This document shows positions 26,730 to 34,514 of a DNA stretch of 64,000 nucleotides, in pieces; position 1 is the first letter of the stretch; every line of letters starts with the position of its first letter. This stretch comes from Colivivens sp963626085. GTDB lineage: Bacteria; Bacteroidota; Bacteroidia; Bacteroidales; Bacteroidaceae. Below the pieces are notes generated by a model. That model ran no database searches and was not told the DNA's origin. It saw nothing but the letters and a program-made list of their open reading frames with translations. The translations under genes and the position numbers were made by a program. The DNA is taken from assembly GCA_963626085.1 (NCBI GenBank), contig CAVFVJ010000035.1, forward strand, positions 1 through 64,000, written 5' to 3'.

Positions 26730-27377
26730 TCAAGAGAGAGAGTCTTTGGAGAAGGTCTTCCCCGTGATGAAGAAGAACAGGGTTTCCGTTACGATCTTTG
26801 CGTCTATCCACAAGCTACGGTGACGCAGATAGTCGAGATCCATGTCGAGCCGACGTATCATCTTGTCCATCGTGTATGTGTAGCCGTTGTGGATGGTTGC
26901 ATCCGAGGTCATTCCCGGACGGCTAACGTAAAGTTGCACGTAATCGGGACGAAGCTCGCATATCCGTTTGATGAAGTAAGGTCTCTCTGGTCGGTAGCCC
27001 ACGAACGACATGTCTCCACGCAAGACGTTTAACAGTTGTGGTAGCTCGTCCATATGATGAGAACGCAGAACCCTACCGACACGTGTGAGACGCTCATCAT
27101 CGTCCTGAGCCAGCTGAGGACCATCATCCTCCGCCCCCACCATCATTGTTCTGAACTTCAATATATTGAACGGCTTGCCGTGCAGTCCTATCCTCTCTTG
27201 CTTATACAGTATGGGGCCCTCACCTTCCCTCTTCTGCGCTATCATGATTGCGAGGAACAGCGGCGAGGTGCAAATCAGTCCAACCAACGAGCCTATTATG
27301 TCAAAGCCCCGCTTCACCGCCCTCTCAAGAGAGTTCATTCCATCTGTTATTATCGTCTTATCTAATTCTTTTGTCAT
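26730..27377 (-). CDS. Initiating sugar-phosphate transferase (WbaP/PglC-like), first gene of the polysaccharide operon
   Basis: This 215-residue monotopic membrane enzyme has a hydrophobic re-entrant helix near residues 28-45, then KQERIGLHGKPF, KFRTMMVGAEDDG, HHMDELPQLLNVLRGDMSFVGY and RPERPYFI, the catalytic signature of phosphoglycosyl transferases (the usual VGPRP is VGYRP here, a common Bacteroidetes variant). It moves a sugar-1-phosphate to undecaprenyl phosphate. It lacks the N-terminal five-helix domain of long WcaJ/WbaP forms, as PglC does. It is the promoter-proximal gene of the operon, with an approximately 150-base untranslated leader. Confidence 0.9.
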   Translation of the reverse strand: MTKELDKTIITDGMNSLERAVKRGFDIIGSLVGLICTSPLFLAIMIAQKREGEGPILYKQERIGLHGKPFNILKFRTMMVGAEDDGPQLAQDDDERLTRVGRVLRSHHMDELPQLLNVLRGDMSFVGYRPERPYFIKRICELRPDYVQLYVSRPGMTSDATIHNGYTYTMDKMIRRLDMDLDYLRHRSLWIDAKIVTETLFFFITGKTFSKDSLS

Positions 27378-27533
27378 TACTTAATCAGTTTATGCGTCAA
27401 GGCATACAAACTAATACTCACGTCCTTATTGATATAAACGCAAGTACTGGTTATTTATTGTGAACTCCGTTAAATTAATCATAGTCTCTGCAAGCCTCGA
27501 TTAACAGAGTCGAAGACCAGTCTAAAAAGCGTG

Positions 27534-27564
27534 CAAAGGTACTACAAATTTACTTATGTACAAA
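27534..27564 (-). promoter_or_regulatory. Promoter of the polysaccharide operon
   Basis: Read on the minus strand, TTTG (plus 27561-27564) and TACCTTTG (plus 27534-27541) are 19 bases apart, a full Bacteroidetes promoter. Transcription would start near 27527, leaving about 150 bases of leader before the first gene. No invertible-promoter repeats were seen around it. Confidence 0.65.
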
Positions 27565-27605
27565 ACAATCGAAGCAATTTATGGCATTTAGTCACAAAGA
27601 ACACG

Positions 27606-27613
27606 TAACTTTG
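27606..27613 (+). promoter_or_regulatory. -7 box of the secreted hydrolase gene
   Basis: TAACTTTG at 27606-27613 fits TAnnTTTG and lies 30 bases before the start codon at 27643. No clear -33 TTTG was seen. Confidence 0.45.
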
Positions 27614-27642
27614 CAGACAGATTATCAAGTGCAACAAGGACT

Positions 27643-28782
27643 ATGAATAAAAAAATATTAAGCGCAGCCATCGCCCTACTGACATGTGGAATGATGAGCG
27701 CACAGGAAAAAGTGCTAAGCAAGAGCGAGGTGGAACGACAGACCGTGGAGATTGTAAACAAATGGAAAGCGGAAGTGAATGCCGCCACGAAGAAGAACGT
27801 GGACAACTCATGCGTCAATCAGGGAACACTCAGGATGAGATACACCATGAAAGTATTCGGTGAAAAACCGACGGACGGACGCAGCATGTGGATTTCTATG
27901 CACGGAGGCGGCAATGCGCCCACATCACTCAACGACAGCCAGTGGGAGAACCAAAAGGTACTCTACCAACCTACGGAAGGTCTATATGTGTGTCCACGTG
28001 CTCCGTGGGACGACTGGGATATGTGGTTCAAGAATCCTATCGACAAGATGTTCGAAGAACTGATACGTACCATGGTAACCCACTATGATGTCAACCCCAA
28101 CAAGGTTTACCTCATGGGCTATTCAGCTGGAGGCGACGGAGTCTGGAGGATGGCACCGCGAATGGCAGACCATTGGGCAGCTGCATCGATGATGGCAGGA
28201 CACCCTGGTGACGTGGACATGCGCAGTCTCAGAAACTTACCGTTCATGATATGGTGCGGAGGCAACGACGTAGCATACGACCGCAACAAGTTGGATGCAG
28301 AACGTGGACGGATGCTCGACTCACTTCAAAAAGCAGACCCAGACGGATTCGTGCACAGCACCCACATACTGCCCGGCAAACCCCACTGGATGGACCTCGA
28401 AGACAAGGCTGCCCTGCCGTGGATGGCAAAATACAGACGGAACCCCTACCCCACATACGTGGAATGGGTGCAGGGCGACAACGGAAGACGGTTCTTCTAT
28501 TGGTTGGGCGTACCCCAAAAGGAGGCAGTAAAGGGCAAGTTCATAAGCGCACGTGTTAAGGACAACACCATAACCCTCGAAAAGTGCGACTACTCAGAGG
28601 TCACAATCCACCTCAACGATTCCCTCGTGGACCTCGACAGGAAGATACGTGTGACGCACAATGGCAAAACCCTCTTCTATGGGAAACTGGAAAGACTCAA
28701 AAGCAACCTGCAGTCATCGCTCCAGGAGAGAGGAGACCCGAGTTACTGTTTCCCAGCCAAAGTAACAGTTTGCATCCACTGA
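27643..28782 (+). CDS. Secreted alpha/beta hydrolase (esterase-like)
   Basis: This 379-residue protein has a signal peptide (NKKILSAAIALLTCGMMSAQ), an oxyanion-type SMHGGGNAP turn near residue 85, the nucleophile elbow GYSAGG (about residue 166) and a C-terminal HILPGKPHWMD segment that could supply the catalytic histidine. An aspartate candidate is in MIWCGGNDVAYD. The pattern fits the polyhydroxybutyrate depolymerase/feruloyl-esterase-like branch of alpha/beta hydrolases, acting outside the cytoplasm. It is transcribed away from the polysaccharide operon. The substrate is unknown; a role in polysaccharide or host-glycan ester cleavage is only a guess. Confidence 0.75.
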   Translation: MNKKILSAAIALLTCGMMSAQEKVLSKSEVERQTVEIVNKWKAEVNAATKKNVDNSCVNQGTLRMRYTMKVFGEKPTDGRSMWISMHGGGNAPTSLNDSQWENQKVLYQPTEGLYVCPRAPWDDWDMWFKNPIDKMFEELIRTMVTHYDVNPNKVYLMGYSAGGDGVWRMAPRMADHWAAASMMAGHPGDVDMRSLRNLPFMIWCGGNDVAYDRNKLDAERGRMLDSLQKADPDGFVHSTHILPGKPHWMDLEDKAALPWMAKYRRNPYPTYVEWVQGDNGRRFFYWLGVPQKEAVKGKFISARVKDNTITLEKCDYSEVTIHLNDSLVDLDRKIRVTHNGKTLFYGKLERLKSNLQSSLQERGDPSYCFPAKVTVCIH

Positions 28783-28870
28783 AGTTTATCATACAGACAA
28801 TCTGTCAGAATAAACGTCATTCTGTCGCACACCACTACGAATGGAACACTCTTTGAAACCCATTACGTAG

Positions 28871-28950
28871 AGACTGGAAAATTCCCCAGTTAGAGAAAAA
28901 TATCTTCTCAGTTAGGGAAAAATAATTCTCCAGTCAGAGAAAAAAAAAAG
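28871..28950 (+). promoter_or_regulatory. Repeated CAGTTAGAGAAAAAT-type elements upstream of clpB-like gene
   Basis: Three related elements are present: CCAGTTAGAGAAAAATAT at 28886-28903, CAGTTAGGGAAAAATAA at 28909-28925 and CCAGTCAGAGAAAAAAA starting at 28930, preceded by AGACTGGA at 28871-28878. The first is identical over 18 bases to 54929-54946 upstream of the vWA gene. A strong ribosome-binding site (AAAGGAG, 28951-28957) follows. The elements look like binding sites for a shared regulator or an alternative sigma factor. Confidence 0.6.
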
Positions 28951-28965
28951 AAAGGAGTGACAGAT

Positions 28966-31047
28966 ATGAACACAGACAGTAACAATAACACAAAAGAGCA
29001 GAACCTTGAAGCTCTCAAGAAGTATGCAACAAACCTGATTGACGAAGCGAAGCAAGGAAAGCTCGACCCGGTAATCGGACGTGACGACGAGATTCGTAGG
29101 GTACTGCAGATACTGAGTCGAAGAACAAAGAACAACCCTATACTTATCGGTGAGCCTGGTACGGGTAAGACAGCCATCGTGGAAGGACTTGCACACCGCA
29201 TACTACGTGGCGACGTACCTGAGAACCTGAAAGACAAACAACTCTACTCACTCGACATGGGTGCGCTCATAGCAGGAGCGAAGTACCAGGGTGAGTTCGA
29301 GGAACGGTTGAAGTCGGTCATCAATGCAGTCATAGAAAGCCAAGGAAACATCATACTGTTCATCGATGAGATTCACACCCTCGTGGGTGCCGGACAGAGT
29401 CAGGGAGCCATGGACGCAGCAAACATACTCAAACCTGCACTGGCGCGTGGTGAACTGAGGAGCATCGGTGCCACAACTCTCGATGAATACCAGAAGTACT
29501 TCGAGAAGGACAAGGCACTTGAGCGACGCTTCCAGACAGTCATGGTGGATGAGCCTGACGTGCCCAATAGCATCAGTATCTTGCGTGGTCTGAAGGAGCG
29601 GTACGAGAACCACCACAAGGTACGTATCAAGGACGACGCCATAATCGCTGCCGTTGAACTATCCAACAGATACATCTCTGATAGGTTCCTACCCGACAAA
29701 GCCATAGACCTCATGGACGAGGCTGCAGCAAAACTCCGCATGGAAAGGGATTCTGTGCCAGAGGAACTCGACGAGATTGAGCGTAAGTTGAAACAGTTGG
29801 AGATTGAACGTGCCGCCATCAAACGTGAAGGGGACAAGGAAAAGCTCGAACAACTGAACGGAGAGATTAACTCACTGAACGAACAGTTCAAGGTACTCAA
29901 CGGGAAATGGCAAGCTGAGCGCAGTCTGGTGAACAAGATTCAGCAGGACAAGGTTCAGATTGAGCAGTTGAAGTTCGAGGCGGACAGGGCTGAGCGTGAA
30001 GGCAACTACGGTAAGGTGGCTGAGATACGCTACGGCAAGATCCAGTCCATACAGGAGGACATCAAGAAAATACAAGACGAACTCTCCAAGACGCAAGGCG
30101 GCAACGCCATGATAAAGGAAGAAGTGACAAGTGACGACATCGCAGATGTAGTGAGCAGGTGGACAGGAATACCTGTGAGCAAGATGATGCAGAGCGAGAA
30201 GGACAAGTTGCTTCACCTGGAAGATGAGTTACACCGCAGGGTCGTGGGACAGGATGAAGCCATCAAGGCTGTCAGTGATGCTGTGCGCCGCAGCCGTGCC
30301 GGACTGCAAGACCCACGCCGACCGATAGGCAGTTTCATCTTCCTCGGTCCTACGGGCGTAGGTAAGACAGAACTGGCGAAGGCACTTGCCGACTACCTCT
30401 TCAACGACGAGTCACTGATGACCCGAATCGACATGAGCGAATACCAGGAGAAGTACAGTGTGAGCCGACTCATCGGTGCACCTCCAGGCTATGTGGGCTA
30501 CGACGAGGGCGGACAACTGACGGAGGCTGTACGAAGGAAGCCATACAGTGTAGTACTGTTCGACGAGATTGAGAAAGCACACCCGGATGTGTTCAACACC
30601 TTGCTGCAAGTCCTCGATGACGGTAGGTTGACCGACAACAAGGGACGTACGGTGAACTTCAAGAACACCATCATCATCATGACGTCCAACTGCACGGAAG
30701 AACAGTTGCATAAGCTGATGAGACCAGAGTTCATCAACCGTATCGACGAGATTATCACCTTCAAGTCACTCGACGAGGCAGAGATAAGGAAAATCGTGGT
30801 GCTCCAGATCAACGGAGTCAAGAAGATGCTGGAGAGCAACGGTGTGACAATGACACTCACCGACGCAGCCACAGACTTCATCGCAGAGAAGGGATACGAC
30901 CCTCAGTTCGGTGCACGCCCAGTCAAGAGGGCCATACAGAACTACCTGCTCAACGACCTGTCGAAGAAGATTCTCGACGGTTCTGTCAACAAGGATTCAG
31001 ACATCAAGGTGGATGTCAAGGGCGGTGCTCTGGTATTCGGAAACTGA
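28966..31047 (+). CDS. clpB: ClpB-like protein disaggregase lacking the N-terminal domain
   Basis: This 693-residue AAA+ chaperone is ClpB by its long coiled-coil middle domain (about residues 265-400) between two ATPase domains: Walker A GEPGTGKT near residue 62, Walker B in ILFIDEIHTL, second Walker A GPTGVGKT and second Walker B VVLFDEIEKAHPD. The usual N-terminal domain of about 150 residues is absent, and ATPase domain 2 is about 25 residues shorter where MTSN leads into RPEFINRIDE. The ATG at 28966 is preceded by AAAGGAG; the GTG at 28957 overlaps that site. It would rescue aggregated proteins with DnaK. A full-length clpB may exist elsewhere. Upstream repeats suggest stress control. 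Confidence 0.85.
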   Translation: MNTDSNNNTKEQNLEALKKYATNLIDEAKQGKLDPVIGRDDEIRRVLQILSRRTKNNPILIGEPGTGKTAIVEGLAHRILRGDVPENLKDKQLYSLDMGALIAGAKYQGEFEERLKSVINAVIESQGNIILFIDEIHTLVGAGQSQGAMDAANILKPALARGELRSIGATTLDEYQKYFEKDKALERRFQTVMVDEPDVPNSISILRGLKERYENHHKVRIKDDAIIAAVELSNRYISDRFLPDKAIDLMDEAAAKLRMERDSVPEELDEIERKLKQLEIERAAIKREGDKEKLEQLNGEINSLNEQFKVLNGKWQAERSLVNKIQQDKVQIEQLKFEADRAEREGNYGKVAEIRYGKIQSIQEDIKKIQDELSKTQGGNAMIKEEVTSDDIADVVSRWTGIPVSKMMQSEKDKLLHLEDELHRRVVGQDEAIKAVSDAVRRSRAGLQDPRRPIGSFIFLGPTGVGKTELAKALADYLFNDESLMTRIDMSEYQEKYSVSRLIGAPPGYVGYDEGGQLTEAVRRKPYSVVLFDEIEKAHPDVFNTLLQVLDDGRLTDNKGRTVNFKNTIIIMTSNCTEEQLHKLMRPEFINRIDEIITFKSLDEAEIRKIVVLQINGVKKMLESNGVTMTLTDAATDFIAEKGYDPQFGARPVKRAIQNYLLNDLSKKILDGSVNKDSDIKVDVKGGALVFGN

Positions 31048-31066
31048 GACCCTGCCTGTACATACG

Positions 31067-31101
31067 AAGAAGGGATGTTCCACTGAGGAGCACCCCTTCT
31101 T
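31067..31101. terminator. Terminator between clpB-like gene and panD
   Basis: AAGAAGGG (31067-31074) pairs with CCCTTCTT (31094-31101), with further pairing inside through a G-T pair. It lies between two converging genes and could serve both. Confidence 0.55.
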
Positions 31102-31117
31102 TGTGTTGTTCCGTTTT

Positions 31118-31468
31118 CTATTTCGTCACCTTGTTGTCTGCGTCAGGGAAGATGACCGTAGGCTTGAAAGTCTTCGCCTCCTCAAAGTCCATCAGGGCGT
31201 AAGACATGATGATGCAGATGTCGCCCACCTGTACCTTACGCGCAGCAGCACCGTTAAGACATACACAGCCACTACCCCTTTCACCTTTTATAATATAAGT
31301 CTCAAAACGCTCGCCATTGTTGTTGTCCACAATTGCCACCTTCTCCCCGGCTATGAGGTTGGCGGCATCCATCAAATCCTCATCGATGGTGATGCTTCCC
31401 ATATAATGAAGATTTGCCTCTGTGATCGTCGCACAATGGATTTTGGACTTCAATACTTCTATCAGCAT
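31118..31468 (-). CDS. panD: Aspartate 1-decarboxylase
   Basis: This 116-residue enzyme makes beta-alanine from L-aspartate for pantothenate synthesis. It cleaves itself at G24-S25 (MGSITID), where serine becomes the pyruvoyl cofactor; other family marks are KSKIHCATITEA, LIAGEKVAIVD and GAAARKVQVGD. The length is normal. It overlaps the end of panC by 7 bases, so the two are translationally coupled and made from the panC promoter. Confidence 0.95.
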   Translation of the reverse strand: MLIEVLKSKIHCATITEANLHYMGSITIDEDLMDAANLIAGEKVAIVDNNNGERFETYIIKGERGSGCVCLNGAAARKVQVGDICIIMSYALMDFEEAKTFKPTVIFPDADNKVTK

Positions 31469-32352
31469 GTTTTGTATTTTATATTGTCAATCAATCTTAC
31501 AGGGACGGAACCGCAATATACCGTGATGCAGCCAACCACATAATGGGAGTCATTCCAATTGTTGAGACTCGCCAAAGTGTCACCGTCTACAATCTCGTAA
31601 TACTGCACTTTCAGTCCGTCTACGGCATCTATCTGGTCAACAACCCACTGCTTTGTCTCCTGGAGCGTGTGGTCTTTCGCATAGTCGAGACTAGCAAATA
31701 GAGTCTTCGAGATTGCCAATGCTGTCTTGCGCTCATTAGCGGACAACAGACTATTGCGACTTGACAGAGCCAGTCCGTCTGCCTCCCTGACAATGGGACA
31801 AGGACAAATCTCAAGTGGGAATTTCTTGTCAGCCACCATACGTTTGATGACCGCTATCTGTTGGAAGTCCTTCTCTCCGAAATACGCTCTGTCGGGTTCC
31901 ACCATCATGAACAGTTTGCTCACAACCTGACACACACCGTTGAAGTGTCCCGGGCGGAACTGCCCCTCCATCACTTCGTCAGTGGGAGGATAACTGAACG
32001 AACGGGTATCCGGCTCCGGATACATTTCCTCCACTGAAGGCACGAACACCAACAACTCACTGCCAGAGTGTCCGTCCTCGCCCCTTACTTCATCGAGTAT
32101 CGTTGAGAGGAGTTCACAGTCCTTGTCAACCGTGCGCGGATAGTTTGCCAAATCATTCTTGTCGTTGAACTGTGTTGGATTAACGAAAACGCTCACCGCA
32201 GTGACATCGTTCTCCCTCAGACTGCGCCCCACGAGAGACGCATGTCCTGCATGCAGAGCACCCATAGTGGGGACAAGTCCGACTGATTTCCCTTCTTTTT
32301 TGAAAGCACAGAGTACAGCTTTCAAATCAGAAACAGTATTTACTACTTTCAT
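31462..32352 (-). CDS. panC: Pantothenate synthetase
   Basis: This 296-residue cytosolic enzyme joins pantoate and beta-alanine using ATP. The nucleotide-binding motifs are LVPTMGALHAGHASLV near residue 28, VFVNPTQFN, AYFGEKDFQQIAVIK and the KMSKS-like LALSSRNSLL. With panD it supplies the last steps to pantothenate (vitamin B5); panB is not in the window. A -7 box (TAACTTTG) lies at plus 32381-32388. Confidence 0.95.
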   Translation of the reverse strand: MKVVNTVSDLKAVLCAFKKEGKSVGLVPTMGALHAGHASLVGRSLRENDVTAVSVFVNPTQFNDKNDLANYPRTVDKDCELLSTILDEVRGEDGHSGSELLVFVPSVEEMYPEPDTRSFSYPPTDEVMEGQFRPGHFNGVCQVVSKLFMMVEPDRAYFGEKDFQQIAVIKRMVADKKFPLEICPCPIVREADGLALSSRNSLLSANERKTALAISKTLFASLDYAKDHTLQETKQWVVDQIDAVDGLKVQYYEIVDGDTLASLNNWNDSHYVVGCITVYCGSVPVRLIDNIKYKTC

Positions 32353-32380
32353 TTTGATATTGTCTGTTTTTCAAAAAACG

Positions 32381-32388
32381 GTGCAAAG
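32381..32388 (-). promoter_or_regulatory. -7 box of panC
   Basis: The minus-strand sequence TAACTTTG at 32388-32381 matches TAnnTTTG and lies about 29 bases before the panC start. Confidence 0.45.
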
Positions 32389-32476
32389 TTAGGAATATTC
32401 AACGAAACAAAGAACGGATACAGACTGTTTTTTTGATTACAGGTCCTAAACAAGCGGCAACTACACCTTAATAATA

Positions 32477-32932
32477 TTATTTTCCACGTTCCTTCAAGAG
32501 GTCTCTAATCTCCGTAAGCAACAATTCCTCCTTGCTTGGAGCCGCTGGTGCCTTAGCCTCTTCTTCCTCCTTCTTACGGAGGTTAGCCAACTTGCTTATA
32601 CCTTTAACCATAAGGAATATGATGAAGGCTATGATAATGAAATCAATACAATTCTGGATAAACGCCCCGTAATTGATTGAGATCTCAGCCACAGCAGGTG
32701 TCACGATATTACCTGCCGCATCCGTCACCTCCTCTGCCGCATCCCGAAGAACCCACTTGGAATTGCCGGTATCCGCACCTGAGAGCAGAAAGTTGAGCGG
32801 AGGCATTATGATGTCTCCCACAACCGATGACACAATCTTGCCGAACGCACCACCGATGATGACACCGACAGCCATATCCATCACGTTACCCCTCAAGGCA
32901 AAAGTCTTGAACTCTTGAATAAATTGCTTCAT
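32477..32932 (-). CDS. mscL: Large-conductance mechanosensitive channel
   Basis: This 151-residue inner-membrane channel opens under membrane tension to release solutes. It has the first helix with NVMDMAVGVIIGGAFGKIVSS (family signature) near residues 15-35, a periplasmic loop, a second helix near residues 85-110 (DFIIIAFIIFLMVKG) and a charged C-terminal helical bundle with EEEE. The length is normal for the family. Upstream on the minus strand, TACCTTTG (plus 32993-33000) is a probable -7 box and a 6-bp hairpin lies near the transcript start. Confidence 0.95.
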   Translation of the reverse strand: MKQFIQEFKTFALRGNVMDMAVGVIIGGAFGKIVSSVVGDIIMPPLNFLLSGADTGNSKWVLRDAAEEVTDAAGNIVTPAVAEISINYGAFIQNCIDFIIIAFIIFLMVKGISKLANLRKKEEEEAKAPAAPSKEELLLTEIRDLLKERGK

Positions 32933-32977
32933 TTGTTTATCCGATTACTCTTATTGGAATATCCACAGAGACCACCC

Positions 32978-33000
32978 TGCGGTTTGACACCGCAAAGGTA
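32978..33000 (-). promoter_or_regulatory. mscL promoter -7 box with adjacent hairpin
   Basis: The minus-strand TACCTTTG (plus 32993-33000) fits TAnnTTTG. TGCGGT and ACCGCA just downstream can form a short stem around the expected transcript start. Confidence 0.4.
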
Positions 33001-33140
33001 GTCATTTTTCCACAAGACGGGAATAAACAAAGCCGTTTTTTTGTTTAACCGATATGGCAAATCACTCTCTTGACCGGGAAAGTAATTGTCCTTTTCAAAA
33101 AAAAACAGTCTCTTACGTGATACCCCGTCCATTAATTATG

Positions 33141-33148
33141 TATCTTTG
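33141..33148 (+). promoter_or_regulatory. -7 box ahead of the small lipoprotein and gapA
   Basis: TATCTTTG at 33141-33148 is an exact TAnnTTTG match. It lies 30 bases before the small frame at 33178 and 185 bases before gapA, so it may drive both. Confidence 0.55.
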
Positions 33149-33177
33149 CAAACCGAAAAGAGTAACGATTCGAGAAT

Positions 33178-33273
33178 ATGAGATATCACACCGTCAATAT
33201 ACTTTGCTTAGTGTTGTTAGTGTTGCTTTGCGCAGCATGTATAACATCAAAGAATTATTGCAACTGTGGTTAG
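33178..33273 (+). CDS. Small lipoprotein-like peptide (31 residues)
   Basis: This 31-codon frame starts 30 bases after an exact -7 box. Its translation begins with MRYHTVNI, has a hydrophobic core of leucines and valines, a lipobox-like LCAAC (cysteine at residue 21), and a short Cys-rich end, NYCNCG. This is the plan of a lipoprotein signal peptide followed by only ten residues. It ends 59 bases before gapA. Whether it is translated is unproven; it could be a small envelope peptide or a leader. No family is recognised. Confidence 0.45.
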   Translation: MRYHTVNILCLVLLVLLCAACITSKNYCNCG

Positions 33274-33332
33274 TGACTGACTAGAACATATTATTATAGA
33301 AACTTTATTTTAATAATTTAATTACAAAGAAA

Positions 33333-34346
33333 ATGGCAACAAAAGTTGGTATTAACGGATTTGGCCGTATCGGTCGTTTCGTTTTCCGTGCAGCTCAGAA
33401 CCGTAGTGACATTGAAATTGTAGGTATCAATGACCTCTGTCCAGTAGACTACCTCGCATACATGCTTAAGTATGACACTATGCATGGTGCTTTCGAAGGT
33501 ACAATCGAGGCTGACGTAGAGAAATCACAGCTTATCGTAAACGGCAAGAGCATCCGCGTAACAGCAGAGCGCAACCCAGCTGACCTCAAGTGGGACGCAG
33601 TTGGTGCTGAGTACGTTGTTGAGTCTACAGGTCTCTTCCTTACAAAGGAGAAGGCACAGGCTCACATCGAGGCTGGTGCAAAGTACGTTGTTATGTCAGC
33701 TCCTTCAAAGGACGACACTCCAATGTTCGTTTGCGGTGTTAACTTCGACAAGTACGTAAAGGGAACTCAGTTCGTTTCAAACGCTTCTTGTACAACTAAC
33801 TGTCTTGCTCCTATCGCAAAGGTATTGAACGACAAGTTCGGCATCACAGACGGTTTGATGACAACTGTTCACTCTACAACTGCAACTCAGAAGACTGTTG
33901 ACGGTCCATCTCTCAAGGACTGGCGTGGTGGTCGTGCCGCTTCAGGTAACATCATCCCATCTTCAACAGGTGCTGCTAAGGCTGTAGGTAAGGTTATCCC
34001 AGAGCTCAACGGCAAACTGACTGGTATGTCAATGCGTGTTCCTACTCTTGACGTTTCAGTTGTTGACCTTACTGTTAACCTCGCTAAGCCAGCTAAGTAC
34101 GACGAGATTTGCGCTGCTATGAAGGAGGCTTCTGAAGGCGAACTCAAGGGAGTACTCGGTTACACTGACGAGGCTGTCGTTTCATCTGACTTCCTCGGCT
34201 GCACCCTTACATCTATCTTCGATGCAAAGGCTGGTATCGCCCTCACTGACACATTCGTTAAGGTTGTCAGCTGGTACGACAATGAGATCGGTTACTCTAA
34301 CAAGGTTCTCGAGCTCATCGCACACATGGCAAAGGTTAACGCATAA
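33333..34346 (+). CDS. gapA: Glyceraldehyde-3-phosphate dehydrogenase
   Basis: This 337-residue glycolytic enzyme oxidises glyceraldehyde-3-phosphate with NAD and phosphate. It has the Rossmann start GINGFGRIGR, the catalytic C153 in ASCTTNCL and H180 in TTVHSTTATQ, and the inorganic phosphate site near TGAAKAVGKV. The length is typical. Its codon choice is more regular than its neighbours (for example many TTC/AAG/GTT codons), which fits a highly expressed gene. A strong terminator follows. Confidence 0.97.
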   Translation: MATKVGINGFGRIGRFVFRAAQNRSDIEIVGINDLCPVDYLAYMLKYDTMHGAFEGTIEADVEKSQLIVNGKSIRVTAERNPADLKWDAVGAEYVVESTGLFLTKEKAQAHIEAGAKYVVMSAPSKDDTPMFVCGVNFDKYVKGTQFVSNASCTTNCLAPIAKVLNDKFGITDGLMTTVHSTTATQKTVDGPSLKDWRGGRAASGNIIPSSTGAAKAVGKVIPELNGKLTGMSMRVPTLDVSVVDLTVNLAKPAKYDEICAAMKEASEGELKGVLGYTDEAVVSSDFLGCTLTSIFDAKAGIALTDTFVKVVSWYDNEIGYSNKVLELIAHMAKVNA

Positions 34347-34367
34347 GCAGTTGAACCAAATAAAAGG

Positions 34368-34400
34368 GAAGGCATGTAACTCCACATGCCTTCTTTTTTT
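34368..34400 (+). terminator. Rho-independent terminator of gapA
   Basis: GAAGGCATGT (34368-34377) and ACATGCCTTC (34384-34393) form a perfect 10-bp stem with a 6-base loop, followed by a run of seven T. Confidence 0.9.
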
Positions 34401-34482
34401 GTTTCATCTTACATAACATACAAAATCGGCTCCGTTCAACAATAAATGAAGGATGAGATATCAACACGACCGATTATTTTTG

Positions 34483-34490
34483 TATCTTTG
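34483..34490 (+). promoter_or_regulatory. -7 box of the DUF362 gene
   Basis: TATCTTTG at 34483-34490 is an exact TAnnTTTG box. A transcript starting near 34497 would exclude the upstream in-frame start at 34446 and support the ATG at 34515. Confidence 0.6.
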
Positions 34491-34514
34491 CGAGACAAAC
34501 AGAAACTGGCAACT

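Noticed and set aside
27378..27642. Invertible promoter for the capsule operon
   Set aside because: No inverted repeats of useful length flank the promoter and no invertase is close by.
28941..28950. Run of ten A as a phase-variable tract controlling the clpB-like gene
   Set aside because: It is upstream of the ribosome-binding site rather than in the coding frame and fits the A-rich repeated element; slippage would have no clear effect.
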